This document shows, piece after piece, positions 27,828 through 39,696 of a stretch of 64,000 bases of DNA; within the stretch, counting starts at the first letter, position 1; every line of letters starts with the position of its first letter. The notes under the pieces were generated by a model, which ran no database searches, was not told the origin of the DNA, and saw nothing but the letters and a program-made list of their open reading frames with translations. The DNA comes from Legionella waltersii (GTDB lineage Bacteria; Pseudomonadota; Gammaproteobacteria; Legionellales; Legionellaceae): positions 256,394-320,393 of the forward strand of contig NZ_LNZB01000015.1 of NCBI RefSeq assembly GCF_001468085.1, given 5' to 3'. The position numbers and the translations under genes were made by a program.

Positions 27828-29062
27828 AATTTTTAAAACCCTTCATTATTATTTTAACTGTTCTTTGCATAATTCCTGTATGGGCAGGGGAAGATTCAAC
27901 GGCCGCGGAAGAACAAGAACATCAAGAAACCATGGAAAAAGGCCCACAAGGAGGTCGGTTATTCAAAAATGGTTCGTTGGCTGTTGAACTATTAATATTT
28001 GAACGGGGTATGCCTCCTCATTTTCGTGCGTACCTTTATGAGAATGGAGACGTAATTTCACCTGATAAAGCGCAGTTAATTGTTACGTTGACTCGATTTT
28101 CTGGAAAAAAGGACACCATAAAGTTCACGCCCGTTGAGACTTATTTACAAAGTAATGAAGTAATTCGTGAACCCCATTCTTTTGAGGCAGAGGTTACGTT
28201 AAATATCAAGGGGCAAAATTTCACCTGGCATTATGCGACTTCTGAAGGCCGAGTTAAAATTCCCCAGCTCGTTTTAAAAGCCGCTGATATTCAAACGGAA
28301 TTGGCGCAAAGCCAGACCATTAAAACCCAATTAAAAGTAGTAGGAAAAATTGTCCCAAATCGCGATACTCTGGCTCCTATTTATGCGCGCTATTCTGGGA
28401 TTATTAAGTCTATGAATAAAAATCTGGGTGCTGAGGTGAGAAAAGGCGAGGTTTTAGTCACGATTGAAAGTAACGAAAGTTTACAAAATTATACCATTGC
28501 CGCTCCCATGACGGGGACTATTGTGCAAAAATATGCGACCAATGGTGAATTGGCTCAAAATACAAAACCCATTTATGAAGTAGCCAATCTTGCTAATGTG
28601 TGGGCAGATTTTACCTTATATCGTAAAGAAGCGCCCTTGATCAAACCAGGCATGGAAGTTACCGTCACGGGTGATGAAGGAAAGCCCCAGTCCACCAGTA
28701 CCATTTCTTACATTGCTCCTTTAGGGATCGAAGACAGTCAAACCACTTTAGCTCGCGCTGTGATTCCTAATGAATCACGTGCGTGGCTACCAGGCATGTA
28801 TGTGAATGCAGCAATCACTATTAAAGAAAAAAAAGTACCTGTTGCTGTTCTACTTTCAGCCATTCAACGGCTGGATGAACGCGAGGTTGTGTTTGTACAG
28901 CAAGGCGATTATTTTGAAGCAACACCGGTAACTTTAGGACAAAAAGACGAAGAATGGGTCGAGGTAGTCTCAGGTCTTGATGCAGACCAACGCTATGTGA
29001 GTAAAAACAGTTTCTTTATGAAAGCTGAATTAGGTAAAGATGGCGCGAGCCATGAGCACTAA
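27824..29062 (+). CDS. helB: Periplasmic adaptor of heavy-metal RND efflux (CzcB/CusB type)
   Basis: 412 residues: signal peptide (MKFLKPFIIILTVLCIIPVW), an N-terminal domain with PQGGRLFKNGSLAVELLIFE, alpha-hairpin/lipoyl part (YSGIIKSMNKNLGAEVRKGE; IAAPMTGTIVQKYATNGELA) and beta-barrel (VWADFTLYRKEAPLIKPGME). His/Glu-rich ends (EEQEHQE; GASHEH) could bind metal. It links HelA to HelC. Overlaps helC by 4 bp and precedes helA by 9 bp. Confidence 0.88.
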   Translation: MKFLKPFIIILTVLCIIPVWAGEDSTAAEEQEHQETMEKGPQGGRLFKNGSLAVELLIFERGMPPHFRAYLYENGDVISPDKAQLIVTLTRFSGKKDTIKFTPVETYLQSNEVIREPHSFEAEVTLNIKGQNFTWHYATSEGRVKIPQLVLKAADIQTELAQSQTIKTQLKVVGKIVPNRDTLAPIYARYSGIIKSMNKNLGAEVRKGEVLVTIESNESLQNYTIAAPMTGTIVQKYATNGELAQNTKPIYEVANLANVWADFTLYRKEAPLIKPGMEVTVTGDEGKPQSTSTISYIAPLGIEDSQTTLARAVIPNESRAWLPGMYVNAAITIKEKKVPVAVLLSAIQRLDEREVVFVQQGDYFEATPVTLGQKDEEWVEVVSGLDADQRYVSKNSFFMKAELGKDGASHEH

Positions 29063-32218
<3,156 letters not shown>

Positions 32219-32225
32219 GGTGCGT

Positions 32226-32275
32226 TTGACAAAACGAAGTATTTAGCTATATTTATAGTTAAATGCTTGTTTAAC
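32226..32275 (+). promoter_or_regulatory. Promoter with overlapping repressor operator for the ArsR/SmtB gene
   Basis: TTGACA (32226-32231), 16-bp spacer, TATATT (32248-32253). Two inverted repeats overlap and follow the -10 box: AGCTATATTTATAGTT (32245-32260, one mismatch) and GTTAAA/TTTAAC (32258-32275, perfect). This is the expected position of an ArsR-family operator, so the repressor probably controls itself and the downstream ATPase. Confidence 0.65.
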
Positions 32276-32291
32276 TGTTTAAGTCATTATC

Positions 32292-32588
32292 ATGTTAACA
32301 CACGATCAAATTATTTCTTTAAGTGACATTTTACATTTAATGGGTGAGCCTAATCGTCTAAAACTCTTGGTAGCCTGTTTAGATGGTGCTAAGTCTGTTT
32401 CTGAACTGGCACAGCAATTACAGTTATCTGTTCCGCTAGCCAGCCATCACTTAAGTTTACTTCGTTCGTCTCGCCTTCTTGTTGCTAATCGTGAAGGAAA
32501 ACACATTTATTACAGTATTTATGATGCGCATGTGCGCTGTATTTTAGATGACATGCTCAAGCACTTTACTGAAGAGACGGAACATTAA
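32292..32588 (+). CDS. ArsR/SmtB-family metal-sensing repressor, zinc-type alpha-5 site
   Basis: 98-residue winged helix: MGEPNRLKLLVACLDGAKSV, recognition helix SVPLASHHLSLLRSSRLL, wing NREGKHIYYSI. There is no CxC motif in helix 3. The C-terminal helix carries Asp, His, His, Glu at offsets 0, 2, 13 and 16 (DAHVRCILDDMLKHFTEE), the exact spacing of the SmtB zinc site (D104/H106/H117/E120). It should therefore release DNA on binding Zn or a similar ion. It is followed 89 bp downstream by the P1B-2 ATPase gene. Confidence 0.9.
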   Translation: MLTHDQIISLSDILHLMGEPNRLKLLVACLDGAKSVSELAQQLQLSVPLASHHLSLLRSSRLLVANREGKHIYYSIYDAHVRCILDDMLKHFTEETEH

Positions 32589-32677
32589 CAGGAATGTTCA
32601 GGATGGAGAAACATCGGTGTAACATTGATTCTCCACTTGGAGAATCTAGGAGTTGAGGCTTATTTTAGGAGTTTATT

Positions 32678-34867
32678 ATGACCACGCCTTTAACAGTAAC
32701 AACTTTTTTTGTTGCAGGCCTTGATTGCCCTTCTGAGGAGCAATTAATCAGAAAGCAATTACAAACAATCCCTGAAATTAAACAGTTGGATTTTAATTTC
32801 ATCGCGGAAGAGGTGACGGTGCACCATTATTTACCCACGATTGATCTTATCCAGCAAAAAATTGAGAGCTTAGGCATGAGCGTTCGTTCTAAAAACAGCA
32901 GTGTGACAGAGCAAGGGGGTAAGCGTTTTGGTTTTGATGGGTCTTGGGGAACCATTGGTCTTGCAGGATTATTTGCTTTGTTTTCTGAATTAGCGGCTTT
33001 TATTTTTGCAACAGAGCAATCGGTCTGGGTCATAGTCTCTGCTTTATTAGCCATTGCACTGAGTGGTCCAGCAACGATTAAAAAGGGTTGGCTTGCTTTA
33101 CGTACCAAAGCGATGAACATTAACAGCCTCATGTTAATTGCAATAACGGGCGCTGCCTTTATTGGGGCATGGCCTGAAGCTGCTATGGTGACCGTTTTAT
33201 TCGCGCTTGCCGAACGCATAGAGCGTTACTCTTTAGATAAGGCACGTCAAGCAATTCGAAGTTTAATGGAAATTGCCCCAGAAGTAGCGCATGTTAAAAT
33301 GGACAATGGTCAATGGCACACACTACTCGTCACTGAGGTGCAGCCTGGTGCAATATTTAGAGTCAAACCGGGTGAGCGGATTCCTCTCGATGGTCATTTG
33401 ATTTCGGGTCAAAGTACGGTAAATCAAGCACCCATTACAGGAGAGTCAATGCCGGTGAGTAAGCGCGTAGGGGATGCTGTTTTTGCAGGAACTCTCAATG
33501 AACATGGCTCGTTTGACGTCAAAGTAAGTAACGCTTCAGGAGATACTCTATTAGCAAAAATTGGGAAAGCAATTGAGCAAGCACAACGTGAGCGTGCGCC
33601 AACTCAACGATTTGTCGATCAATTTGCTAAGTACTATACCCCAATAATGGTACTGATTGCCGTTCTTATTGCACTCATCCCACCCTTAGTATTTGGCTAT
33701 CCTTTTTATGATTGGATCTATAAAGCATTAACGTTACTGGTCATCGCGTGTCCTTGCGCCTTAGTTATTTCGACACCAGTTACAGTGGTAAGTGGTTTAG
33801 CCGCTGCAGCTAAAAGCGGGATACTCATTAAAGGGGGAAGTTATTTAGAAAATGGATATCGTTTAAAATTGATTGCCTTGGATAAAACAGGCACGTTAAC
33901 CGAAGGAAAACCGGTGGTTACTGATTTTATTATTTATGATAAAACCCATACAAAGAACGATTTATTATTATTGGCAGCAAGCCTCGATTCCCACTCCGAA
34001 CATCCCGTGGCAAACGCATTAGTTGCCCATTGGCATAAAGAACAGCCTGATGAAGTAATGCTGTCTGTTGAGCAATTTAGCGCACTGCCAGGGCGGGGTG
34101 TTAAAGGCTTCGTTGCTCAAGAGCTTTATTATGTGGGTAATCATCAACTAGCGGAAGACAATGAAGTATGTAGCTTAGGAGTCGAACAGGAATTGAACCG
34201 ATTGGAAGAAGAAGGGAAAACAACGGTAATTTTAAGCAGTAGCACCCGGTTGTTGGCGATTTTTGCTGTGGCAGATACGCTTCGAGCCAACAGTAAAAAG
34301 GCAATTGATGCCTTACATCAACAAGGCATAAAAACCGCGATGCTCACCGGGGATAATGCAGTTACTGCTCGTGCCATTGCAACGCTGGTAGGCATTGATG
34401 AAGTACAAGCGAATGTATTGCCTACAGAAAAAATGAATGCCATCAGTCTTCTTCTAAAGCAATATAAAGCAGTGGGAATGGTCGGTGATGGAATTAATGA
34501 TGCCCCTGCCCTTGCTGCAGCTACTATTAGTTTTGCTATGGGAAAAGGCACTGATACTGCTTTAGAAACAGCTGATGTCGCTTTAATGAATGATAATCTG
34601 GCGATGCTGCCTTTATTCATTCACTTAAGTCGTAAAACGTCTCGAATTTTACGTCAAAACATTAGCTTATCCCTTATTATAAAATTGCTGTTCTTTATTT
34701 TAGCTCTGGGTGGATTTGCAACTCTGTGGATGGCTGTATTTGCAGATATGGGTGCTAGTTTAATTGTGGTGGCCAATGGTTTACGACTGCTGAACTCCCA
34801 TAAAACCTATATGGAAAGTAATCACTTAGTGGAAGACAACACTGAATCGTCTAATTATGCGATTTAA
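32678..34867 (+). CDS. cadA: P1B-2-type Zn/Cd/Pb-exporting ATPase
   Basis: 729 residues. N-terminal ferredoxin-like metal domain with a single Cys (GLDCPSEEQ, a CxxE-type variant of CxxC). Core motifs are all present: TGES (actuator), CPCAL in TM6, phosphorylation site DKTGTLTEG, HSEHPVA, and hinge [10 protein letters not shown]. Lys in TM7 (LIIKLLFFIL) and Asp in TM8 (ADMGASLIVVANGLRLL) match the Zn/Cd/Pb subgroup. Inner-membrane exporter. It probably shares regulation with the SmtB-type repressor upstream. A decayed copy of its C-terminus lies at 39008-39388. Confidence 0.93.
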   Translation: MTTPLTVTTFFVAGLDCPSEEQLIRKQLQTIPEIKQLDFNFIAEEVTVHHYLPTIDLIQQKIESLGMSVRSKNSSVTEQGGKRFGFDGSWGTIGLAGLFALFSELAAFIFATEQSVWVIVSALLAIALSGPATIKKGWLALRTKAMNINSLMLIAITGAAFIGAWPEAAMVTVLFALAERIERYSLDKARQAIRSLMEIAPEVAHVKMDNGQWHTLLVTEVQPGAIFRVKPGERIPLDGHLISGQSTVNQAPITGESMPVSKRVGDAVFAGTLNEHGSFDVKVSNASGDTLLAKIGKAIEQAQRERAPTQRFVDQFAKYYTPIMVLIAVLIALIPPLVFGYPFYDWIYKALTLLVIACPCALVISTPVTVVSGLAAAAKSGILIKGGSYLENGYRLKLIALDKTGTLTEGKPVVTDFIIYDKTHTKNDLLLLAASLDSHSEHPVANALVAHWHKEQPDEVMLSVEQFSALPGRGVKGFVAQELYYVGNHQLAEDNEVCSLGVEQELNRLEEEGKTTVILSSSTRLLAIFAVADTLRANSKKAIDALHQQGIKTAMLTGDNAVTARAIATLVGIDEVQANVLPTEKMNAISLLLKQYKAVGMVGDGINDAPALAAATISFAMGKGTDTALETADVALMNDNLAMLPLFIHLSRKTSRILRQNISLSLIIKLLFFILALGGFATLWMAVFADMGASLIVVANGLRLLNSHKTYMESNHLVEDNTESSNYAI

Positions 34868-34910
34868 AAAATGGCGTTAATAAGGTTGGTACATGAGTTA
34901 GGAGGTCGTT

Positions 34911-35240
34911 ATGTTACAATATAAAGGCTATATAGGCCATGTGGTATTTGACGATCTCAATGAACTATTTTTTGGTGAAATTATTAATACACAAGCGGTG
35001 ATTACCTTCCAAGCTACTATGGCTCACCATTTAAAAAAGGCTTTTATTGAGGCCATTGATAATTATTTGAAATATTGTGACGAACAATTTAAAGAGCCTG
35101 AAGTACCTTATTCAGGTCAATTGACATTAAATATTCCGCCCGAACTTTTTCGGGATATATTGATGGCTGCAAAACACTCAGGAGTGAGTTTAAATGTTTG
35201 GATTTGTAGTTCCTTGAGGCACGCAGTGTGTAGACATTAA
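34911..35240 (+). CDS. HicB-family protein without a HicA partner
   Basis: 109 residues: the partially degraded RNase H-like HicB fold (MLQYKGYIGHVVFDDLNELF; GEIINTQAVITFQA) followed by a ribbon-helix-helix-like C-terminus (SGQLTLNIPPELFRDILMAA; SGVSLNVWICSSLRHAV). No HicA-like ORF is adjacent, so it may act as an orphan DNA-binding regulator rather than an antitoxin. GGAGG precedes the ATG. It lies between the metal ATPase and a receiver-domain protein. Confidence 0.75.
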   Translation: MLQYKGYIGHVVFDDLNELFFGEIINTQAVITFQATMAHHLKKAFIEAIDNYLKYCDEQFKEPEVPYSGQLTLNIPPELFRDILMAAKHSGVSLNVWICSSLRHAVCRH

Positions 35241-35302
35241 AAAAATAAGAAATCACATGTAGTGTTAATGAAAGAGATCAGGCAGGTATGGAGAGGTAGC
35301 GT

Positions 35303-35680
35303 ATGAATGAATTATTGCATTTCTTGGTCACCGAAGCCTCACTCGGTGCACGTATTGTCATACGCTCTCAATTAATTCAATTGGGACATTCTGTCGATAT
35401 GGCCTTTGATGGAGAATCCACTTTGGTTTTGGTGGAGTCGAAAACTTATGATTTAATTTTGCTGGATGCAGAACGTAATAAAGGGTTCGATTGTTACGAG
35501 CTGATTGACAGGATCCGTGAAAAATCAACCTATAATAAACGGACACCTATTATATTGCTTAGTGCATCACCTCGCACAATTTTAAGAAACAACCTTTATC
35601 CTTGCTTTGCAAAGCCCATGAATGTAAACGATGTACATAAGATAATTGATTATTTGGAGGAATATAATAAAAATCAGTAA
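35303..35680 (+). CDS. Stand-alone response-regulator receiver domain, partly degenerate
   Basis: 125 residues with the receiver fold only: phospho-acceptor Asp in DLILLDAE, Ser/Thr position in IILLSAS, Lys in CFAKPMN. The N-terminal acidic pair normally seen as VDDD is FLVTEAS here, leaving one Glu, so phosphorylation may be altered. There is no output domain and no kinase nearby. A truncated copy of the first 45 residues occurs at 39422-39571 behind the decayed ATPase copy, so these two genes travelled together. Confidence 0.78.
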   Translation: MNELLHFLVTEASLGARIVIRSQLIQLGHSVDMAFDGESTLVLVESKTYDLILLDAERNKGFDCYELIDRIREKSTYNKRTPIILLSASPRTILRNNLYPCFAKPMNVNDVHKIIDYLEEYNKNQ

Positions 35681-35782
35681 TGTATTTTTGAGGTTGAAAC
35701 TAACATAGGGCAGAGGGGGCACTACATTCTATTATTCAGTATGTTATGCTCAATCTGAACTGATATAAAAGGAAATAAAAAA

Positions 35783-35947
35783 ATGAATAAGGGATCTAAA
35801 AAAATTATTATTTTGATTGGGGCATTCTTACTGGGTTGCAGTTTAATGTCGTGTGCAAAAAACACTCCTGCCCCAGCTCATCCCGAAGAAGGATATGAAG
35901 GGGGTTTTGGTGGTGATGGTGGACATATGCACCAAGGTAAAGAATAG
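35783..35947 (+). CDS. Small lipoprotein with Gly/His-rich tail
   Basis: 54 residues starting MNKGSKKIIILIGAFLLGCS; Cys after LLG or in LMSC fits a lipobox. The mature tail is HPEEGYEGGFGGDGGHMHQG, rich in Gly, His and acidic residues and suited to metal binding. AAGGAAA precedes the ATG. Counterpart of the lipoprotein at 25466-25624; both flank the efflux genes. Confidence 0.6.
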   Translation: MNKGSKKIIILIGAFLLGCSLMSCAKNTPAPAHPEEGYEGGFGGDGGHMHQGKE

Positions 35948-35976
35948 CAAGATTAGTTTTATCCAGACAGGGAAGA

Positions 35977-36153
35977 ATGATGGACATTAATCCGTGGTTT
36001 TTGGTCGTTGTGGCAGCAGTACTGATTGTGCTATGCGGTTTTTTTCTTTTCTTTTTTAGAAAAAGAAAAAGTCGACATTTCATAATTGTTGTATTTATTG
36101 TTCTAATTTTTGCGGCCATTTTTTTACAAGGTGTTTCATTCAGAATGCTATAA
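35977..36153 (+). CDS. Small two-helix membrane protein
   Basis: 58 residues starting MMDINPWFLVVVAAVLIVLC. Two hydrophobic segments are separated by the basic loop RKRKSRH. It starts 29 bp after the Gly/His lipoprotein, with GGGAAGA upstream, and probably shares its transcript. No family recognised. Confidence 0.5.
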   Translation: MMDINPWFLVVVAAVLIVLCGFFLFFFRKRKSRHFIIVVFIVLIFAAIFLQGVSFRML

Positions 36154-36236
36154 ACGATTTTGGTGTAATGCGCCTCTTGGATCTAAATTTTTAGATTCTC
36201 AAGAGGTATTGTAATACCTGTTGTTAGGAAGACTTC

Positions 36237-37142
36237 ATGAACAAAAAGGTTAACCCCAATATTCAACAATTTTTGAGAGAAAAATCACTTTGGTGGGCTC
36301 TTTTACTAACATGTGGTTTCCTGATTGCTGAGGTTGTAGGTGGCATTCTGACCGGCAGTCTTGCATTAATATCTGATGCAGCGCATATGTTAACCGATGT
36401 TACCGCGTTAATTATCGCACTTATTGCTATTCGTGTAAGTAAACGACCTGCTGATGCACGCCGTACCTTTGGTTATTATCGATTTGAAATTCTAGCCGCC
36501 GCATTTAATGCAGCTCTTTTATTTGGTGTGGCTCTCTATATCATATATGAAGCCTATCAACGGTTAAAACAACCTCCGGAAATCTATTCCATGGGTATGT
36601 TAATTATTGCCAGTATGGGTTTGCTTGTTAATTTAGCGTCGATGTATTTATTGTCCCGTGACAAAGATAAAAATTTAAATTTAAAAAGTGCTTATCTTGA
36701 GGTCTGGAGTGATATGTTAGGTTCTGTAGGTGTCATCATTGCAGCACTTATAATTCGTTTTATTGGTTGGAGCTGGGTGGACTCAGCTATCGCTGTTTTA
36801 ATTGGTTTGTGGGTATTGCCGCGCACGTGGATGCTTCTCCAAGAGACTATCAACATACTTTTGGAAGGCGTCCCAGCAGGAATTGATCTTAATAAAATTA
36901 AGTCTCGAATAATGTCTATAAAGGGTATTTCAGATGTACACGATTTACATATCTGGGCTATAACCAGCGATAAAATTAGCTTAACCGCTCATCTTGTTAT
37001 TGCCTCGGGGTTTAAAGAGGAAATAGTAAGGGGGGAAGCTCAGTCATTGTTATTGAGTCAATTTAAAATTTCACATACTACATTACAAACGGAATGCAAA
37101 AAGACACTTCATCTATGCAGTAGAGTTAATAATCTTGAATAA
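36237..37142 (+). CDS. czcD: CzcD-type cation diffusion facilitator
   Basis: 301 residues, six membrane segments and a cytoplasmic C-terminal domain. Metal-site residues: SDAAHMLTD in TM2 and the CzcD-specific EVWSDMLGS in TM5 (Glu in place of the His found in ZitB). Further marks are the conserved VDSAIAVLIGLWVLPRTW and SDVHDLHIWAITSDKISLTA in the C-terminal domain. Exports Zn/Co/Cd by proton antiport across the inner membrane. It is the last intact metal gene of the island. Confidence 0.93.
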   Translation: MNKKVNPNIQQFLREKSLWWALLLTCGFLIAEVVGGILTGSLALISDAAHMLTDVTALIIALIAIRVSKRPADARRTFGYYRFEILAAAFNAALLFGVALYIIYEAYQRLKQPPEIYSMGMLIIASMGLLVNLASMYLLSRDKDKNLNLKSAYLEVWSDMLGSVGVIIAALIIRFIGWSWVDSAIAVLIGLWVLPRTWMLLQETINILLEGVPAGIDLNKIKSRIMSIKGISDVHDLHIWAITSDKISLTAHLVIASGFKEEIVRGEAQSLLLSQFKISHTTLQTECKKTLHLCSRVNNLE

Positions 37143-37303
37143 CACTTTATTATTTTGGTATTTAATTAAATGATCACTCTAAGATTATGAAATAAGCTAT
37201 CAATAAAGATGTACTTCGAGCATTAAACAATAAATAAAAGGAATTATTAAATTGCCCTGTATTTTGCGATTTAAATAAGCGCTAGGAAGTCTATGAACTC
37301 TCC

Positions 37304-37551
37304 ATGCATCCGATAAAAAACATCTATCAAAATCTTTTCTTTGCTTTTATTTATAATGCACTGGGTGTGTCGGTCGCGGCCGGTATATTGTATCCAATGA
37401 TAGGGCTACTATTAAGCTTAATTATCGCGGCAGTCGCCATGTTACTAAGTGATCGAGTAAGCTAAGGGGGAGCTCCTTTGGCTTACTCGATCAACTAAGT
37501 TTTGTTTCGGTCATCGTGAATGCTTTGAGATTGCTATGGGGGAATTTATGA
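37304..37551 (+). pseudogene. C-terminal remnant of a CopA-type copper ATPase, interrupted by a palindromic insertion
   Basis: Reads [20 protein letters not shown], then [20 protein letters not shown] and IAAVAMLLS, the last two membrane helices of copper P1B-1 ATPases. A 50-bp insertion (37450-37499) then introduces a stop. If it is removed, the frame continues exactly as LLSFVSVIVNALRLLWGNL to a stop at 37549-37551. Only about 65 of some 740 residues remain. It is evidence that a copA gene was once part of this island. Confidence 0.85.
37450..37493. repeat. 44-bp palindromic insertion with target duplication
   Basis: Perfect 13-bp inverted ends TGATCGAGTAAGC / GCTTACTCGATCA around an imperfectly paired centre. 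ACTAAG at 37444-37449 is repeated at 37494-37499, and removing the 50-bp unit restores the CopA reading frame. This shows a genuine insertion with a 6-bp (or 7-bp) target duplication. Confidence 0.85.
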
Positions 37552-37767
37552 ACGAATCTGGGAATAAATAATCGTGCTATTTATTATAGAGTTGAGTGTC
37601 GATGCGCTATTATTAGGTTAGAATAAACCATCCAAACATCAACGTTTGATTAAGTTAGATGGAACATAAAGCCCTCAGATCTGTTTTTAAAGAATAGACT
37701 CTTGACATTGTGAGTTGTGAGACATGACACTGTTAAAATAATGCTTAATTTAGGAGGAAAAAAGCAA

Positions 37768-37974
37768 ATGACTGATAAAGTGCCTGGGAAAGTAAAATGG
37801 TTTAATGAAGGAAAAGGCTTTGGTTTTATTGAAAGCAGCGGTAGGGATTATTTTGTTCATTTTAGTGCGATACAAAGTAACGGCTTTAAGACCCTTCCTG
37901 AAGGTGCAAAGGTGTTATTTAAAATGGGGAAAGGACAGAAAGGGCTGCAGGCAGAAGAGGTTGAGCTCATTTAA
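37768..37974 (+). CDS. Cold-shock protein (CspA family)
   Basis: 68 residues from ATG 37768, chosen because AGGAGG lies 10 bp upstream and [20 protein letters not shown] is the family start; an upstream GTG at 37717 in the same frame is not needed. RNP motifs are present: KGFGFIES and YFVHFSAIQ. Binds single-stranded nucleic acid as an RNA chaperone. Single gene, 93 bp before the reductase gene. Confidence 0.93.
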   Translation: MTDKVPGKVKWFNEGKGFGFIESSGRDYFVHFSAIQSNGFKTLPEGAKVLFKMGKGQKGLQAEEVELI

Positions 37975-38066
37975 ATAGCACTTATTGTGATTTGTCTGTT
38001 GTGCCAAGTAAGTGATAAAAATCAGCTGTATCTTATGAACCGTCAAATTCAAGGAGGAATAATAAA

Positions 38067-38810
38067 ATGAGTAAACGGATTGCACTGGTTACGGGGGGTA
38101 CAGGGGGTATTGGAACGTCTATATGCCAAGAGATGCAAAATCAAAATTATCAAGTTATCGCGTGTTATTTCAAAAATGGCAATCACGATTTGGCCAGAGC
38201 CTGGCAGACCAGACAGGCTACTCAAGGATTTGATATTGATATTGTCTATGCTGATATTTCTTCATTCAAAGATTGTGAAAAATTGGCGGATATGGTCATT
38301 GAAAAATATGGCAAAATCGATGTGTTAGTCAATAACGCAGGCGTAACCCACGATGCTACATTGAAAAAAATGACACAAACGCAATGGCAGGACGTAATCA
38401 ATGCTAATTTGAACAGCGTTTTTAATATGACTAAAACGGTATTATCCAATATGTTGGATAATAATTATGGCCGTATTATCACTATTTCTTCCATCAATGG
38501 TCGCAAAGGACAGTTCGGACAATGCAATTATTCAGCTAGTAAATCAGCACTTTATGGATTTACTAAAAGTTTAGCCTTGGAAGTGGCCAAAAAAGGAATT
38601 ACAGTGAATACCCTTTCACCAGGCTATATTAAAACGGAAATGCTCGCGTCAATAAAAGAAGATATTCTGGATGCCATCGTTGCCCAAATTCCAGTGGGAC
38701 GATTAGGCTATCCAAAAGAAGTCTCGCGATTAGTAACCTTTCTTGCTGATGAACAAAGTGGTTTTATCACAGGGACAAATTTTGATATTAATGGTGGTCA
38801 ATATATGTAA
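38067..38810 (+). CDS. phaB: Acetoacetyl-CoA reductase-like short-chain dehydrogenase
   Basis: 247 residues. Rossmann motif VTGGTGGIG, NNAG, catalytic Ser in ITISSINGRKG, Tyr/Lys in NYSASKSALYG, and SPGYIKTEM after. Closest in pattern to PhaB, which reduces acetoacetyl-CoA to 3-hydroxybutyryl-CoA with NADPH for polyhydroxybutyrate; FabG-like activity is the alternative. AGGAGG precedes the ATG. No other pha genes are in the window. Confidence 0.85.
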   Translation: MSKRIALVTGGTGGIGTSICQEMQNQNYQVIACYFKNGNHDLARAWQTRQATQGFDIDIVYADISSFKDCEKLADMVIEKYGKIDVLVNNAGVTHDATLKKMTQTQWQDVINANLNSVFNMTKTVLSNMLDNNYGRIITISSINGRKGQFGQCNYSASKSALYGFTKSLALEVAKKGITVNTLSPGYIKTEMLASIKEDILDAIVAQIPVGRLGYPKEVSRLVTFLADEQSGFITGTNFDINGGQYM

Positions 38811-38951
38811 ATTACACTCACTTGCTGCAGGGCGTTTACAGGGATATGGGATAAACATCGACTAGTGAAACTAGTTCATTAAGTGAATTAGTTTCGACTT
38901 AATCTGACGCAAGGCTGCTCTGATGTTTCAAGTTGGTTGCATAATTCACCA

Positions 38952-38978
38952 GGCAAAACGGTTTGATACCGTTTTGCC
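38952..38978 (+). terminator. Hairpin, probable terminator downstream of the reductase
   Basis: Perfect 11-bp stem GGCAAAACGGT / ACCGTTTTGCC with a 5-base loop, followed by TTCAATTA (weak T-run). It sits 141 bp after the reductase stop and just before the decayed ATPase fragment. Confidence 0.55.
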
Positions 38979-39007
38979 TTCAATTAGGGGTTAGAGCCCC
39001 TTCTAGT

Positions 39008-39388
39008 GCAATATAACACGGTAGGAATGGTGGATGATGGAATTAATGATGCACCGGCCCTGGCTAAGGCCACCATTAGTTTTGCGATGGGGAAAGGTAC
39101 TGATACCGCTTTAAGACAGCGGATGTAGCACTAATGAATGATAATTTAGCCATGCTTCCTTTATGCATTGATTTAAGCCGAAAAACGGCGCGTATTCTTC
39201 GCCAAAATATTACGTTGTCCCTTGCCATAAAAGGAGTATTTTTTATTCTGGCATTGGGAGGATTAGCTGCGCTTTGGATGGCAGTATTTGCTGATATGGG
39301 TGCAAGCTTAATTGTTGTTGCGAATGGCCTACGCTTACTTAACTCACACAAAGGGCATTCTAAATATCAGGAAATGAGAAGTGAATGA
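39008..39388 (+). pseudogene. Decayed C-terminal copy of the P1B-2 ATPase
   Basis: Reads [20 protein letters not shown] and [15 protein letters not shown], then shifts frame by one lost base near 39110 and continues MNDNLAMLPLCIDLSRKTAR to GASLIVVANGLRLLNSHKG. This matches the end of the ATPase at 32678-34867. The hinge GDGIND has become DDGIND. The N-terminal three quarters are absent. Confidence 0.9.
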
Positions 39389-39421
39389 GCGGCGTGGCTG
39401 GTTTATCTTAGAATTGGGTGG

Positions 39422-39571
39422 ATGATGAATAATTGGGTTCCTGATGAGCAGGATAGTGCTCATTCCTTACGTTTTTTAGTGGTTAAATCTTCATTAGGAG
39501 CGCGGATTCTTATTCGTTTGCATTTATTAGAATTAAAGCATTTGGTGGATATGGCCTGGGATGATGAATGA
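39422..39571 (+). pseudogene. Truncated copy of the receiver-domain protein
   Basis: Reads LRFLVVKSSLGARILIRLHL, then LELKHLVDMAWDDE and a stop, matching the first 45 residues of the receiver protein at 35303-35680 (HFLVTEASLGARIVIRSQLI; QLGHSVDMAFDGE). It follows the decayed ATPase end directly; the HicB gene that separates the intact pair is missing here. Confidence 0.85.
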
Positions 39572-39696
39572 GGTGTGTCAGGAGGCTGATTCTAGTAATT
39601 TTTGGGTAAAGCACATAAAAATAATTATCGATATAATTTTATTGCTATCCAAAGCATACTTTTAATCTTTCATCTCCATATGTCAAATTAAATTCT

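Noticed and set aside
37702-37739. TTGACA upstream of the cold-shock gene taken as a -35 box
   Set aside because: The nearest -10-like TAAAAT is 26 bp away, too far for a sigma-70 promoter; the promoter was left unassigned.
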